Shown piece by piece: positions 1-6,940 of a stretch of 32,372 nt of DNA. Under the pieces are notes generated by a model, which was not told the DNA's origin, did no database searches, and saw only the letters and a program-made list of their open reading frames with translations. Every line of letters begins with the position of its first letter. Within the stretch, counting starts at the first letter, position 1. Location of the stretch: assembly GCA_030631665.1 (NCBI GenBank), contig DAOVKU010000007.1, positions 1 to 32,372 on the forward strand, read 5' to 3'. Position numbers and translations under genes: made by a program. The DNA is from Candidatus Omnitrophota bacterium. GTDB lineage: Bacteria; Omnitrophota; Gorgyraeia; DAOVKU01.

Positions 1-2
1 AT

Positions 3-92
3 GATATCTTGCATTTGATAGACTTGATAAAGAAGAAAGTCAAGATTAAAAAAAATATTTTTCTTGAGGTTGAGATAAATATATTACCATGA
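3..92 (+). CDS. murB: UDP-N-acetylenolpyruvoylglucosamine reductase, C-terminal end only (partial)
   Basis: An open frame enters from the left edge and ends in TGA at 90-92. It encodes 29 residues ending LEVEINILP, preceded by an amphipathic DILHLIDLIKKKV helix. That pattern (a short helix, a variable segment, then a Leu-Glu-x-Glu strand) is the usual C-terminus of MurB, the FAD enzyme that reduces UDP-GlcNAc-enolpyruvate to UDP-MurNAc in the cytoplasm. Its stop overlaps the ddl start codon in an ATGA arrangement, which fits translational coupling and the common murB-ddl-ftsQ order. The identification rests on a short tail plus context, so confidence is moderate. Confidence 0.65.
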   Translation, partial: DILHLIDLIKKKVKIKKNIFLEVEINILP

Positions 93-1027
93 ATAAAACC
101 AGGGAAAACTTAAGAAAAAAATTCGGGCGTATAGGTATTTTAATGGGCGGCGATTCTCCGGAAAGAGAAATTTCTCTTAAGTCAGGGACTGCCGTCTACC
201 AAGCCCTCAAAAAAGAAGGAGCCGAATGTGTAATTGTCGATATAAAAAATACTAAAAATAAACCTAAACTAAAAATGGATATTTTAAACCTGCATCTTGA
301 TGTAGCTTTTATTGCTATGCATGGAGATTTTGGAGAAGACGGCCAGTTGCAGGCCATTCTCCAAGAGCTTAATATTTTTTATACAGGTTCGGGTCCGAAA
401 GCTTCTCGTTTAGCTATGAATAAAATTGCCTCAAGAAGAATTTTCGAACTTAATAAACTTACGGTCCCAAAATTTGTAATTGCTGAAAGCGGAAATTTTA
501 ATTGCGATGGACTTAATTTTCCCCTTGTGTTTAAACCATCGAATCTTGGTTCCAGCATTGGACTTTCGATTGTCAGGAATAAAAAAGAGATAGAACCTGC
601 TTTTTTATTCGCCAGAAAATACAGTCGAGAAATAATAATTGAGGAATATCAACCGGGAGTTGAAATTGCAGTGGGAATTCTCGAAGAGCAACCCCTGCCC
701 GTTATTATGCTAAAACCAAAAGAGGAATTTTATGATTATAAGGCAAAATACACAAAAGGACTAACTGAATATCTTATACCGGCACCTCTTGAGGCGAAAA
801 TAGCCGCTCTTTGTCAGGCCGTAGCTCTCAAAGCCCATCGGGTTTTGGGATTGTGGCATTTTTCGAGAGTGGATATAATTTTGAGAGACGGTAAACAGCC
901 GATGATTTTAGAAGTTAATTCTATTCCCGGCTTAACACCTTTAAGCCTTTTGCCAAAAGCAGCTGAGAGCAAGGGTTTGCCTTTTAGTCAGTTGTGCATT
1001 AAATTGGTTGAGTCGGCTTTCAAGTGA
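89..1027 (+). CDS. ddl: D-alanine--D-alanine ligase
   Basis: A 312-residue ATP-grasp enzyme that joins two D-alanines for the peptidoglycan stem peptide in the cytoplasm. Visible family signatures are the N-terminal GGDSPEREISLKSG at about residue 20, HGDFGEDGQLQ starting near His78 (substrate domain), FPLVFKPSNLGSSIG (ATP-grasp glycine loop), the YDYKAKYT segment, and the metal-binding EVNSIPGLTPLS from Glu275. Length is normal for the family. The start overlaps the stop of the murB tail (ATGA). ftsQ follows after 61 nt. No missing key residue was seen. Confidence 0.96.
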   Translation: MNKTRENLRKKFGRIGILMGGDSPEREISLKSGTAVYQALKKEGAECVIVDIKNTKNKPKLKMDILNLHLDVAFIAMHGDFGEDGQLQAILQELNIFYTGSGPKASRLAMNKIASRRIFELNKLTVPKFVIAESGNFNCDGLNFPLVFKPSNLGSSIGLSIVRNKKEIEPAFLFARKYSREIIIEEYQPGVEIAVGILEEQPLPVIMLKPKEEFYDYKAKYTKGLTEYLIPAPLEAKIAALCQAVALKAHRVLGLWHFSRVDIILRDGKQPMILEVNSIPGLTPLSLLPKAAESKGLPFSQLCIKLVESAFK

Positions 1028-1088
1028 TACCGCAATTTATATCGCTTATATTCCATAAATTATCTGTTTATTAAAGAAAGGTGGGAAG

Positions 1089-1874
1089 ATGCCAAGAACA
1101 AAGAACAAACGGTTTTCATTAGCAGAAGAAACCAAAAGGAAGTCTATATTCAAATTTATAATTCCGCTGTTAATATTTTTTCTTATACTGGCGTTGAGTT
1201 TTTTTGCTGCCAAAGCACTAATAAGTGGTTGTGGCAGTTCTAGTGTTTTTAAGCTGCGGCAATGTTATGTAGAAAATGATACTTTTAGCTTGAACGGACA
1301 GCAGGCTTTTGATTATTGTCAGCTATCCCCCGGAGGAAATCTTTTAGAGGTAGATCTTGAGACTTTAAGAGATGCAATTTTGCATGCACACCCGCAGCTC
1401 AAAGAGGCTACAGTAGCAAAAGATTATCCTGATACTATCAGGGTTTCTGTCGAAGAGAGAAAGGCCTTTGCTCAAATCGAAGCTAAAAAATTTTTTCTTG
1501 TAGATAAAGAAGGGTTTATATTAGAAAAAAGTTTTGAAAAACCCCAGTTGCAACTGCCGCTGATTATCGGCGTCAAATCCCGCCATATAAAAGAAGGTGT
1601 TTTTAGTCGATCTCCGGCATTAAAAAAGGCTATTGGGATAATAAAACTGCTTGAATTCATGAATTTTAAAGATAAATACGGAGTAAAAAAAATAGATGTA
1701 GCCAATCTTAATAATATTTCTTTTTATACAAAGGAAGATGTTGAGATTAAGCTTGGCAAAGATGATTTTAGAGAAAAAATAAAGAAGGTGGAATCTCGTT
1801 TGCCCAATTTGGATTTGAGACAGATAAGATATATTGATTTGCGTTTTAAAGATTTAATTGTCGGTCCCAAATGA
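1089..1874 (+). CDS. ftsQ: Cell division protein FtsQ (DivIB family)
   Basis: A 261-residue bitopic division protein. A basic cytoplasmic N-terminus of about 20 residues precedes one transmembrane helix (about residues 21-46), then a POTRA-type domain. The stretch HPQLKEATVAKDYPDTIRVS followed by VEERKAFAQ is the classic POTRA/FtsQ signature, and a beta-rich FtsQ/DivIB domain fills the C-terminal half. It links FtsA/FtsZ-dependent septation to the FtsW/FtsI synthase in the periplasm. A purine-rich GAAAGGTGGGAAG lies just before the ATG. The stop overlaps the ftsA start (ATGA at 1871-1874), so coupled translation is likely. Confidence 0.93.
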   Translation: MPRTKNKRFSLAEETKRKSIFKFIIPLLIFFLILALSFFAAKALISGCGSSSVFKLRQCYVENDTFSLNGQQAFDYCQLSPGGNLLEVDLETLRDAILHAHPQLKEATVAKDYPDTIRVSVEERKAFAQIEAKKFFLVDKEGFILEKSFEKPQLQLPLIIGVKSRHIKEGVFSRSPALKKAIGIIKLLEFMNFKDKYGVKKIDVANLNNISFYTKEDVEIKLGKDDFREKIKKVESRLPNLDLRQIRYIDLRFKDLIVGPK

Positions 1875-3100
1875 ATAAAAATAAAGATATGATAAGTTGT
1901 GCTTTGGATATAGGATCCAGCCGGATTAAAGCCGCCCTTGGAAGGTATTGCAAGCAGAAAAACTTATTTGAGATTCTGGCGGTGAAATCAATTTCGCCTA
2001 GCGGCGTTAGTGGTGGAATTGTATCTGATATGGCTACTTGCACACAGGCCGTTGCCGGGGTTTTAGAAGAAATAGAATTAAAGGCAAAAGCGAAATTTGA
2101 TTATCTTTTTTTAACAGTTCCAAGCTCGCAAATTAATCTTGAGTGTGCCAGGGGAGCTTGTTTGCTTAAAAGAGAGGGACACATTACCAGTAAGGAGATA
2201 GAACACGCCATACAAAGTTCGATAGAATTTTACCTGCCCCTGGACAGGAAACTGGTTCAAATAATAGTTGCAGAATTTATTATTGATGGACAAAAAGGCA
2301 TTTTAAATCCCATAGGAATGCTTGGAAAAAAATTGGAAGTACAAACCATTCTTCTGCATTCGCCAGTTCAGGTAGTATCAAATTTAGTTACAGCTGTTGA
2401 GGAGGCAGGCTACAGCATAGATGATCTGATTGTTTGCCCTCAAGCACAGGCTGAATTTTTCTTAACTGCCCGGGAAAAAGAGGATGGGGCAATATTACTT
2501 GATGTCGGAGATCAAACAATTAATTTTAGTTATTTTAAAGATAAATTTATATTCGAAATCAAGAGTTTTGATACAGGCATAGCTGAGATCAATAAAGGTA
2601 TTAGCTCCTTTTTTAAAATTCCTTATGAATATGCGCGAAAATTAAATGAGAGATATTTTAGCTTAACATCTAATATAGACAAATCAAATGAACCCATTTT
2701 ACTGGAGAAGAAAAATGGGGAATATGAAAGCATCTTAAGAAAAGATTTTTGCGCAAGAGGCACTGAGATCTCAGGAAAACTTTTTGCAATCATTGAAAAA
2801 TATTTAAAAAGGCATAGCACGGCTGATAGTGTTATGCTTTCGGGAGGAGCGGCCCTTATGGATGGTTTTCTTGAAAAGTTAGAAGATTATAATTTGAATT
2901 TAAAACCAGGTATGCCTCTCTCGGGCAAAATAAAAGTCCGCGACCCGTCTCTCAATAGCTCTTTATTTTCAAATAGTATATGTGCCTGTGTCTATGGACT
3001 TAAACTTTTAAGAGAAAAGCGCTTAAATCGCCTTAAAGATCGCCATTTTTTAAGCCGTTTCTTCTTGCGAATTAGAGATTTATTAGAAGAGTATTTCTAA
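1871..3100 (+). CDS. ftsA: Cell division protein FtsA, divergent phosphate-2 motif
   Basis: A 409-residue actin-fold protein that normally tethers FtsZ to the membrane. Visible parts are the phosphate-1 loop ALDIGSSRIKAALGR near the N-terminus, the 1C/SHS2 region around residues 80-160, the adenosine motif SVMLSGGAALMDGF, and a C-terminal amphipathic helix (LSRFFLRIRDLLEEYF) that fits membrane targeting. The phosphate-2 motif is odd: where FtsA usually has DIGGGTTD, this protein reads DVGDQTINF (Asp211-Val-Gly213-Asp-Gln-Thr216). The usual following G-x-x-I-T-x-D-I-A segment is also not recognisable. Nucleotide handling may be altered. The expected downstream partner ftsZ is absent from the following 1.8 kb. 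Confidence 0.92.
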   Translation: MNKNKDMISCALDIGSSRIKAALGRYCKQKNLFEILAVKSISPSGVSGGIVSDMATCTQAVAGVLEEIELKAKAKFDYLFLTVPSSQINLECARGACLLKREGHITSKEIEHAIQSSIEFYLPLDRKLVQIIVAEFIIDGQKGILNPIGMLGKKLEVQTILLHSPVQVVSNLVTAVEEAGYSIDDLIVCPQAQAEFFLTAREKEDGAILLDVGDQTINFSYFKDKFIFEIKSFDTGIAEINKGISSFFKIPYEYARKLNERYFSLTSNIDKSNEPILLEKKNGEYESILRKDFCARGTEISGKLFAIIEKYLKRHSTADSVMLSGGAALMDGFLEKLEDYNLNLKPGMPLSGKIKVRDPSLNSSLFSNSICACVYGLKLLREKRLNRLKDRHFLSRFFLRIRDLLEEYF

Positions 3101-3103
3101 ATG

Positions 3104-3120
3104 CGGAATTTAGGATTTAG
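3104..3120 (+). repeat. Short AGGATTTAG-type intergenic repeat, copy 1
   Basis: CGGAATTTAGGATTTAG matches 31255-31271 at 16 of 17 positions. Both copies lie in short gaps immediately after a stop codon. Function unknown. This copy borders the cassette-like insert. Confidence 0.5.
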
Positions 3121-3162
3121 GAGTTAGATCTTAATATTAAGTGTTAGGTGCTGAAATATAAA

Positions 3163-3834
3163 ATGAAAAAGAGAACATTACTGGCCTGGAGCAGCGGGAA
3201 AGATAGTGCATGGGCACTTCATGTCCTTCGTCAGCAACTTGATATAAATGTTGTCGGTCTTTTCTGTACGATCAATCAAAAGTTTAAGCGTGTTGCAATG
3301 CATGCAATACGGATTGAATTGATACAACAACAAGCAGAAAGTGTGGGTCTTCCTGTTCAGATAATTTCGATTCCGCACCAATGCAGTAACTCCGAATATA
3401 AAATCATAATGGATGAATTTGTTGGACAAGCAAAAAGACAAGGAATTGAATATTTTGCTTTTGGCGATCTATTCTTAGAGGATGTTCGTAAATATAGAGA
3501 ATCTAACTTAACGGATACTGGAATTACTCCTATATTTCCACTCTGGGAAAAACCTACGAATGAGTTATCTAAAGAAATGGTAGGCGGTGGACTTCGAGCA
3601 ATAATAACCTGTGTTGATACTAAACACTTGCCCTCGAAGTATGCAGGGAGAGAATATAACACTTCATTTCTAAAACAAATACCGGAGGACATTGATCCTT
3701 GTGGAGAATATGGAGAATTTCACAGTTTTGTTTTCGATGGCCCCATGTTCAAAAAGAAAATATCCATTTGCGTAGGTAAAACTGTATTCCGCAATGGTTT
3801 CGTATTCACGGATTTATTGTCAGATGGCGCCTAA
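3163..3834 (+). CDS. Dph6/diphthine-ammonia-ligase-like PP-loop ATPase, probable integron cassette gene
   Basis: An adenine-nucleotide alpha-hydrolase of about 223 residues. The PP-loop SSGKDSAWAL is at residues 10-19 from the chosen ATG, and the C-terminal DPCGEYGEFHSFVFDGP is the conserved Dph6-type (PF01902) active-site segment. Archaeal and eukaryotic relatives amidate diphthine on EF2. Bacteria lack diphthamide, so the substrate here is unknown. An upstream GTG (3148) is in frame, but the ATG at 3163 begins the family's typical N-terminus and has AGGTG about 12 nt upstream. The TAA stop lies inside the first core box of the attC at 3829-3889, the usual layout of integron cassette genes. 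Confidence 0.85.
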   Translation: MKKRTLLAWSSGKDSAWALHVLRQQLDINVVGLFCTINQKFKRVAMHAIRIELIQQQAESVGLPVQIISIPHQCSNSEYKIIMDEFVGQAKRQGIEYFAFGDLFLEDVRKYRESNLTDTGITPIFPLWEKPTNELSKEMVGGGLRAIITCVDTKHLPSKYAGREYNTSFLKQIPEDIDPCGEYGEFHSFVFDGPMFKKKISICVGKTVFRNGFVFTDLLSDGA

Positions 3835-3889
3835 CAAGGCGCTACACCTGACCGCGAAGCGTCGGGGCAGGTGAGTTTGAATGTTAGAC
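3829..3889 (+). other. Integron attC recombination site
   Basis: This 61-bp imperfect palindrome has the full attC layout. Outer box R'' GCCTAAC (3829-3835, fits RYYYAAC) pairs 6 of 7 with R' GTTAGAC (3883-3889, fits GTTRRRY). Inside are spacers of about 5 and 6 nt, then inner boxes that pair as CT-CACCTG on both sides, with one extra A in the left arm (GCTACACCTG) as the extrahelical base. The pairing continues to 8 of 9 over CACCTGACC, and the centre is GC-rich. The preceding stop codon lies inside R''. I identified it from the pattern and pairing only. Confidence 0.85.
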
Positions 3890-3910
3890 AAGATAAAAAA
3901 GGAATAACAA

Positions 3911-4465
3911 ATGGCAAAACATGTATGTCCTGTCTGGATTGGTTATCTTCTTGCTAGCCCCGTTAGAAAATTGTTTCAAAATCCAGATAAAATACTTAGC
4001 CCATACGTTATAGAAAATATGACTGTCCTTGATGTTGGTTGCGCCATGGGATTTTTTAGTTTGCCTGCAGCCAAGATGGTTGGCCGGAATGGAAAAGTAA
4101 TCTGCCTCGATCTTCAAAAAGAAATGATCAAAACACTTGAAAAACGTGCGTTAAAAGCCGGATTAATAAATAGACTTGAAATTCGCCTGTGCAAAGAAAA
4201 CTCACTCGGCATAAATGATATGGCAGAGAAAATTGATTTAGCTTTTGCAGTTGCAGTTGTACATGAAGTCCCTGATGTCTCTGTTTTCTTCTCAGAAATA
4301 TACAAAACATTAAAATCGGGGCATAAGTTCTTAGTTGTTGAGCCCAAGGGGCATGTCTCAGTAGAAAGTTTTGAAAAAAGCATTTCCATTGCTAAAGAAA
4401 ATGGATTTGTAGTAATTGACAGGCCAAAAGCTCGGTTTAACAGGATTGTAGTGCTAAAAAAATAA
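3911..4465 (+). CDS. Class I SAM-dependent methyltransferase, probable integron cassette gene
   Basis: A 184-residue Rossmann-fold methyltransferase. Motif I VLDVGCAMGFFSLPAA binds SAM, the acidic end of strand 2 is VICLDLQ, and motif post-II/IV is KIDLAFAVAVVHEVPDV, followed by the common YKTLKSGHKFLVVEPKG. It is short and has only a roughly 35-residue N-terminal extension, so the substrate cannot be read from the sequence. AAAGGAATAAC precedes the ATG. The gene begins 22 nt after the attC crossover point and ends 3 nt before another attC-like left arm, so it looks like the second cassette of a small array. UbiE/Menaquinone-type methyltransferases share the fold, but quinone specificity is not supported. 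Confidence 0.85.
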   Translation: MAKHVCPVWIGYLLASPVRKLFQNPDKILSPYVIENMTVLDVGCAMGFFSLPAAKMVGRNGKVICLDLQKEMIKTLEKRALKAGLINRLEIRLCKENSLGINDMAEKIDLAFAVAVVHEVPDVSVFFSEIYKTLKSGHKFLVVEPKGHVSVESFEKSISIAKENGFVVIDRPKARFNRIVVLKK

Positions 4466-4467
4466 AC

Positions 4468-4491
4468 ATCTAACGATGCGCTGCGCCTGAG
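4468..4491 (+). other. attC-like left arm (incomplete second attC)
   Basis: ATCTAAC at 4468-4474 fits the R'' box. The next bases (GATGCGCTGCGCCTGA) match the complete attC at 3829 in 17 of the first 23 positions. I found no matching right arm: no complement of GCGCTGCGCCTGA and no good GTTRRRY occur before proC. It may be truncated or decayed. Confidence 0.5.
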
Positions 4492-4842
4492 TTGCTATGC
4501 TCAAAAAAAGTAAGTGTATTTTCACATTGGATATACAAACTTCTAACTTGTTATGGATGATTTTTTTTGCAAGATGAACAAAGGAGAAATGTAGCAAGTG
4601 AAAAGGCTATCTAAAATATTTCTTATTACTTATGGGGCATATTCTTTGACCAATACAATTGTGCTGGATTGAGTTACTTAATCAACGGTTGCAAGACGAT
4701 GTGGCGCCCGCATGCGTGAGCCGCAACGCTATCCCGCCAAACTATATTCTATCAGTTACCAAAAAGCTAAGTAATTAAAAATGTAGATATAAATCTGACC
4801 TTTTTGTTTGCCCCCTGCTTGTCGATTATGCAGGTGTTTTGA
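4492..4842. other. About 350 bp with no convincing gene, probable cassette remnant
   Basis: No ORF of gene length is present on either strand. It holds a tiny GTG ORF at 4598-4672 (24 codons, product beginning MKRLSKIFLITYGAY) with AAAGGAG upstream at 4580-4586; this could be the head of a decayed gene. It also holds a GC-rich patch (about 4695-4740, including TGGCGCCCGCATGCG) that stands out in AT-rich surroundings, and a TAACTTGTTA mini-palindrome at 4544-4553. No trace of ftsZ is visible. Confidence 0.4.
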
Positions 4843-4869
4843 TTGACACCTATATTCTTTTGTGATAAT
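4843..4869 (+). promoter_or_regulatory. Probable sigma70-type promoter for proC operon
   Basis: A perfect -35 TTGACA (4843-4848), a 15-bp spacer, then GATAAT (4864-4869) preceded by TG in the extended -10 position. Transcription would start near 4876, about 35 nt before proC. It sits at the right edge of the cassette-like insert and would restart transcription of the downstream housekeeping genes. Confidence 0.65.
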
Positions 4870-4910
4870 CTAAAAAACGCAATAGAAACAAATTTTGCAA
4901 GGTGATAAAG

Positions 4911-5723
4911 ATGAAAGAGAAATTTAGAAATATCGGCATAATGGGTACCGGCAATATGGGCCAGGCCATAATAAAGGGACTTAAGGCCGCTGATTTTAAG
5001 AAGAACATTTTAATCATCGACAAAGATAAGAGAAAATCTAAAAAGATATCTAAGAAGTTAAAAGTCAAAGAGGCCGCAGACTTAGAAAGCTTGATTAAGA
5101 TGGCCAATATTATTATTATTTGCATCAAGCCTCAGGACATAGATAGTTTAATCAGCAAGATGTCGCGTTTTAAATTAAAAAATAAACTTATTATTTCAAT
5201 TGCAGCCGGCGTAAGCACTGCCTATCTTCTTAAAAAATTGAAAGCCAGGGTAGCGATTATTCGTGTTATGCCTAATATCAATGCTTTTGCGCAGAGAAGT
5301 GTTAATGCTATTTGCAAGGGGAAGCATGCGGAGAAAAAAGACCTTATAGCCGCGCATACAATTTTCGGCGTGCTTGGTGAAAATTTTATTGTTTCTGAGA
5401 AAAAGATGGATATTGTTACTGCTATTTCAGGTAGCGGCCCTGCTTATGTGGCGCTATTTATAAAGGCCCTATCGCTGGCAGCTAAAAAAAATGGTTTAAG
5501 TTTCAGCGAAGCAGAGAAAATAATTGCTCAAACCTTAGAAGGCACTTTAAAAATGCTAAAAGAGCACAAGATAAAGCCCGAGGATTTTATCAAAAAAGTT
5601 AAATCAAAGGGTGGAACGACCGAAGCCGCTTTTGAAATTCTTAAAAGAAAAGGTTTTGAATCTATTATTTTAGAGGCAGTTTGCGCGGCAAAAGAACGCT
5701 CTTTGAAATTGGGAAAAAAGTAA
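4911..5723 (+). CDS. proC: Pyrroline-5-carboxylate reductase
   Basis: A 270-residue NAD(P)H-dependent enzyme for the last step of proline synthesis. The Rossmann loop GIMGTGNMGQAI is at residues 9-20. The family block ISGSGPAYV (about residues 172-180) is intact, followed by the all-helical dimer domain with KSKGGTTEAAFEIL, equivalent to the conserved SPGGTT segment with Lys in place of Pro. An in-frame GTG at 4902 exists, but the ATG at 4911 is preferred because AAGGTGAT sits about 7 nt upstream. It is followed by yggT after a single base. Confidence 0.95.
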   Translation: MKEKFRNIGIMGTGNMGQAIIKGLKAADFKKNILIIDKDKRKSKKISKKLKVKEAADLESLIKMANIIIICIKPQDIDSLISKMSRFKLKNKLIISIAAGVSTAYLLKKLKARVAIIRVMPNINAFAQRSVNAICKGKHAEKKDLIAAHTIFGVLGENFIVSEKKMDIVTAISGSGPAYVALFIKALSLAAKKNGLSFSEAEKIIAQTLEGTLKMLKEHKIKPEDFIKKVKSKGGTTEAAFEILKRKGFESIILEAVCAAKERSLKLGKK

Positions 5724-5724
5724 G

Positions 5725-6033
5725 ATGCTGATTTTAGCAAACTTAATATATGCCCTGGCTACCGTTTTAAATATATCGATAAGTATTCTTATTTTTTTGA
5801 TTTTTTTTAGAGCACTGATTGGCTGGGTGAATGCTGATCCTTATAATCCCCTTGTCCAATTTTTATATAAGACCACTGAACCCATGCTTGGGCCTCTTAG
5901 AAGAATTTTGCCGGTTAGTTTTCGAACGGGTATAGATATTTCACCAATTGCCGCTTTTCTCATACTGATATTTATTAGATTGCTTATTGTAAATACCTTA
6001 ATTGATTTAAGTATTAAATGGAAAATGTTATAG
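5725..6033 (+). CDS. yggT: YggT family membrane protein
   Basis: A 102-residue protein with two hydrophobic segments (about residues 5-30 and 73-97). They flank the conserved loop VNADPYNPLVQFLYKTTEPM and LGPLRRILP, which defines the YGGT family (PF02325). Family members lie beside proC and division genes and have been linked to division or membrane/osmotic functions, but the biochemistry is unclear. It starts 1 nt after proC stops and is probably translated from the same mRNA. Confidence 0.9.
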   Translation: MLILANLIYALATVLNISISILIFLIFFRALIGWVNADPYNPLVQFLYKTTEPMLGPLRRILPVSFRTGIDISPIAAFLILIFIRLLIVNTLIDLSIKWKML

Positions 6034-6059
6034 AAAAAAAATTTAAAAAGGACGAAATT

Positions 6060-6938
6060 ATGGCAAATTTAAAACCAAAAATTGGCATTATCGGCGGCAG
6101 CGGCTTATATGATATAGAAGGTTTTGACCAGCGCCGGAAAAAAAGTGTAAATACCCCGTTTGGTAAGCCTTCAGATGATTTTATAGTGGGGAAATTAAAT
6201 GGAGTAGAAGTAGCTTTTCTCCCGCGTCATGGGCAAGGGCATAAGATTTTACCAAGTGAAATTAATTGCCGGGCTAATATTTATGCTTTTAAAGAGATGG
6301 GAGTGGAAAAAATAATTTCTGTATCAGCTGTGGGCAGCCTTAAAGAAGAACTCAAGCCGCTTGATATAGTAACTATAGACCAGTTTGTTGACCGTACCAA
6401 CCAAGCCAGGCCCACGACCTTTTTTGGCGACGGCCTTGCGGCTCATATAAGTTTTGCCGACCCTATTTGTCCTCAACTAAGAAAGATGCTTTATGAAACA
6501 GGAAAGGAATTGAATTTTAGGATTCACGATAGAGGCACATACCTTAACATGGAAGGGCCTGCTTTTTCCACCAGAGCCGAATCATTTCTTTACAGAAGTT
6601 GGGGCATGGATGTAATTGGCATGACTAAGATGAATGAGGCCAGGCTAGCCAGAGAAGCTGAAATTTGCTATGCTTCACTGGCTATGATTACCGATTATGA
6701 TTGCTGGCATGAAGGAGAAGGGGTTTCGACGGTTAGTGTGGAGTTAATAGTCCAGAATTTACTAAAAAATGCCGAACGTGCCAAAAAATTATTAAAAACC
6801 GTATTGCCAAAGGCAGCTGAAGCAAGGGTAACCTGTAGTTGTCAGTACGCCTTAAAAAATGCTATTATCACCAATAAAGATGCAATTTCTTATAATGTTA
6901 AGAAAAAACTTAAGCCAATTATCGGTAAATATCTATAA
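6060..6938 (+). CDS. mtnP: S-methyl-5'-thioadenosine phosphorylase
   Basis: A 292-residue purine-phosphorylase-family enzyme that cleaves methylthioadenosine to adenine and methylthioribose-1-phosphate in methionine salvage. Signatures are IGIIGGSGLYDIEGF at the N-terminus, FLPRHGQGHKILPSEINCRAN (phosphate and ribose site), SAVGSLKEE, and NMEGPAFSTRAES followed by MTKMNEARLAREAE and TDYDCWHE (base and thio-group pocket). An in-frame ATG at 6018 overlaps yggT by 16 nt. The ATG at 6060 is preferred because AAAGGACGAAATT precedes it and the protein then begins as the family does. Related purine nucleoside phosphorylases are the main alternative, but the motif set favours MtnP. Confidence 0.92.
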   Translation: MANLKPKIGIIGGSGLYDIEGFDQRRKKSVNTPFGKPSDDFIVGKLNGVEVAFLPRHGQGHKILPSEINCRANIYAFKEMGVEKIISVSAVGSLKEELKPLDIVTIDQFVDRTNQARPTTFFGDGLAAHISFADPICPQLRKMLYETGKELNFRIHDRGTYLNMEGPAFSTRAESFLYRSWGMDVIGMTKMNEARLAREAEICYASLAMITDYDCWHEGEGVSTVSVELIVQNLLKNAERAKKLLKTVLPKAAEARVTCSCQYALKNAIITNKDAISYNVKKKLKPIIGKYL

Positions 6939-6940
6939 AG

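Noticed and set aside
3123-3149. A complete attC at the left edge of the cassette region
   Set aside because: Two GTTRRRY boxes are present (3123-3129, 3143-3149) but no paired RYYYAAC left arm is found upstream, so only a possible crossover point is noted.
3101-4910. Decayed ftsZ between ftsA and proC
   Set aside because: No GGGTGTG-like motif or FtsZ-like stretch appears in any frame; the recognisable ORFs are a PP-loop ATPase and a methyltransferase.
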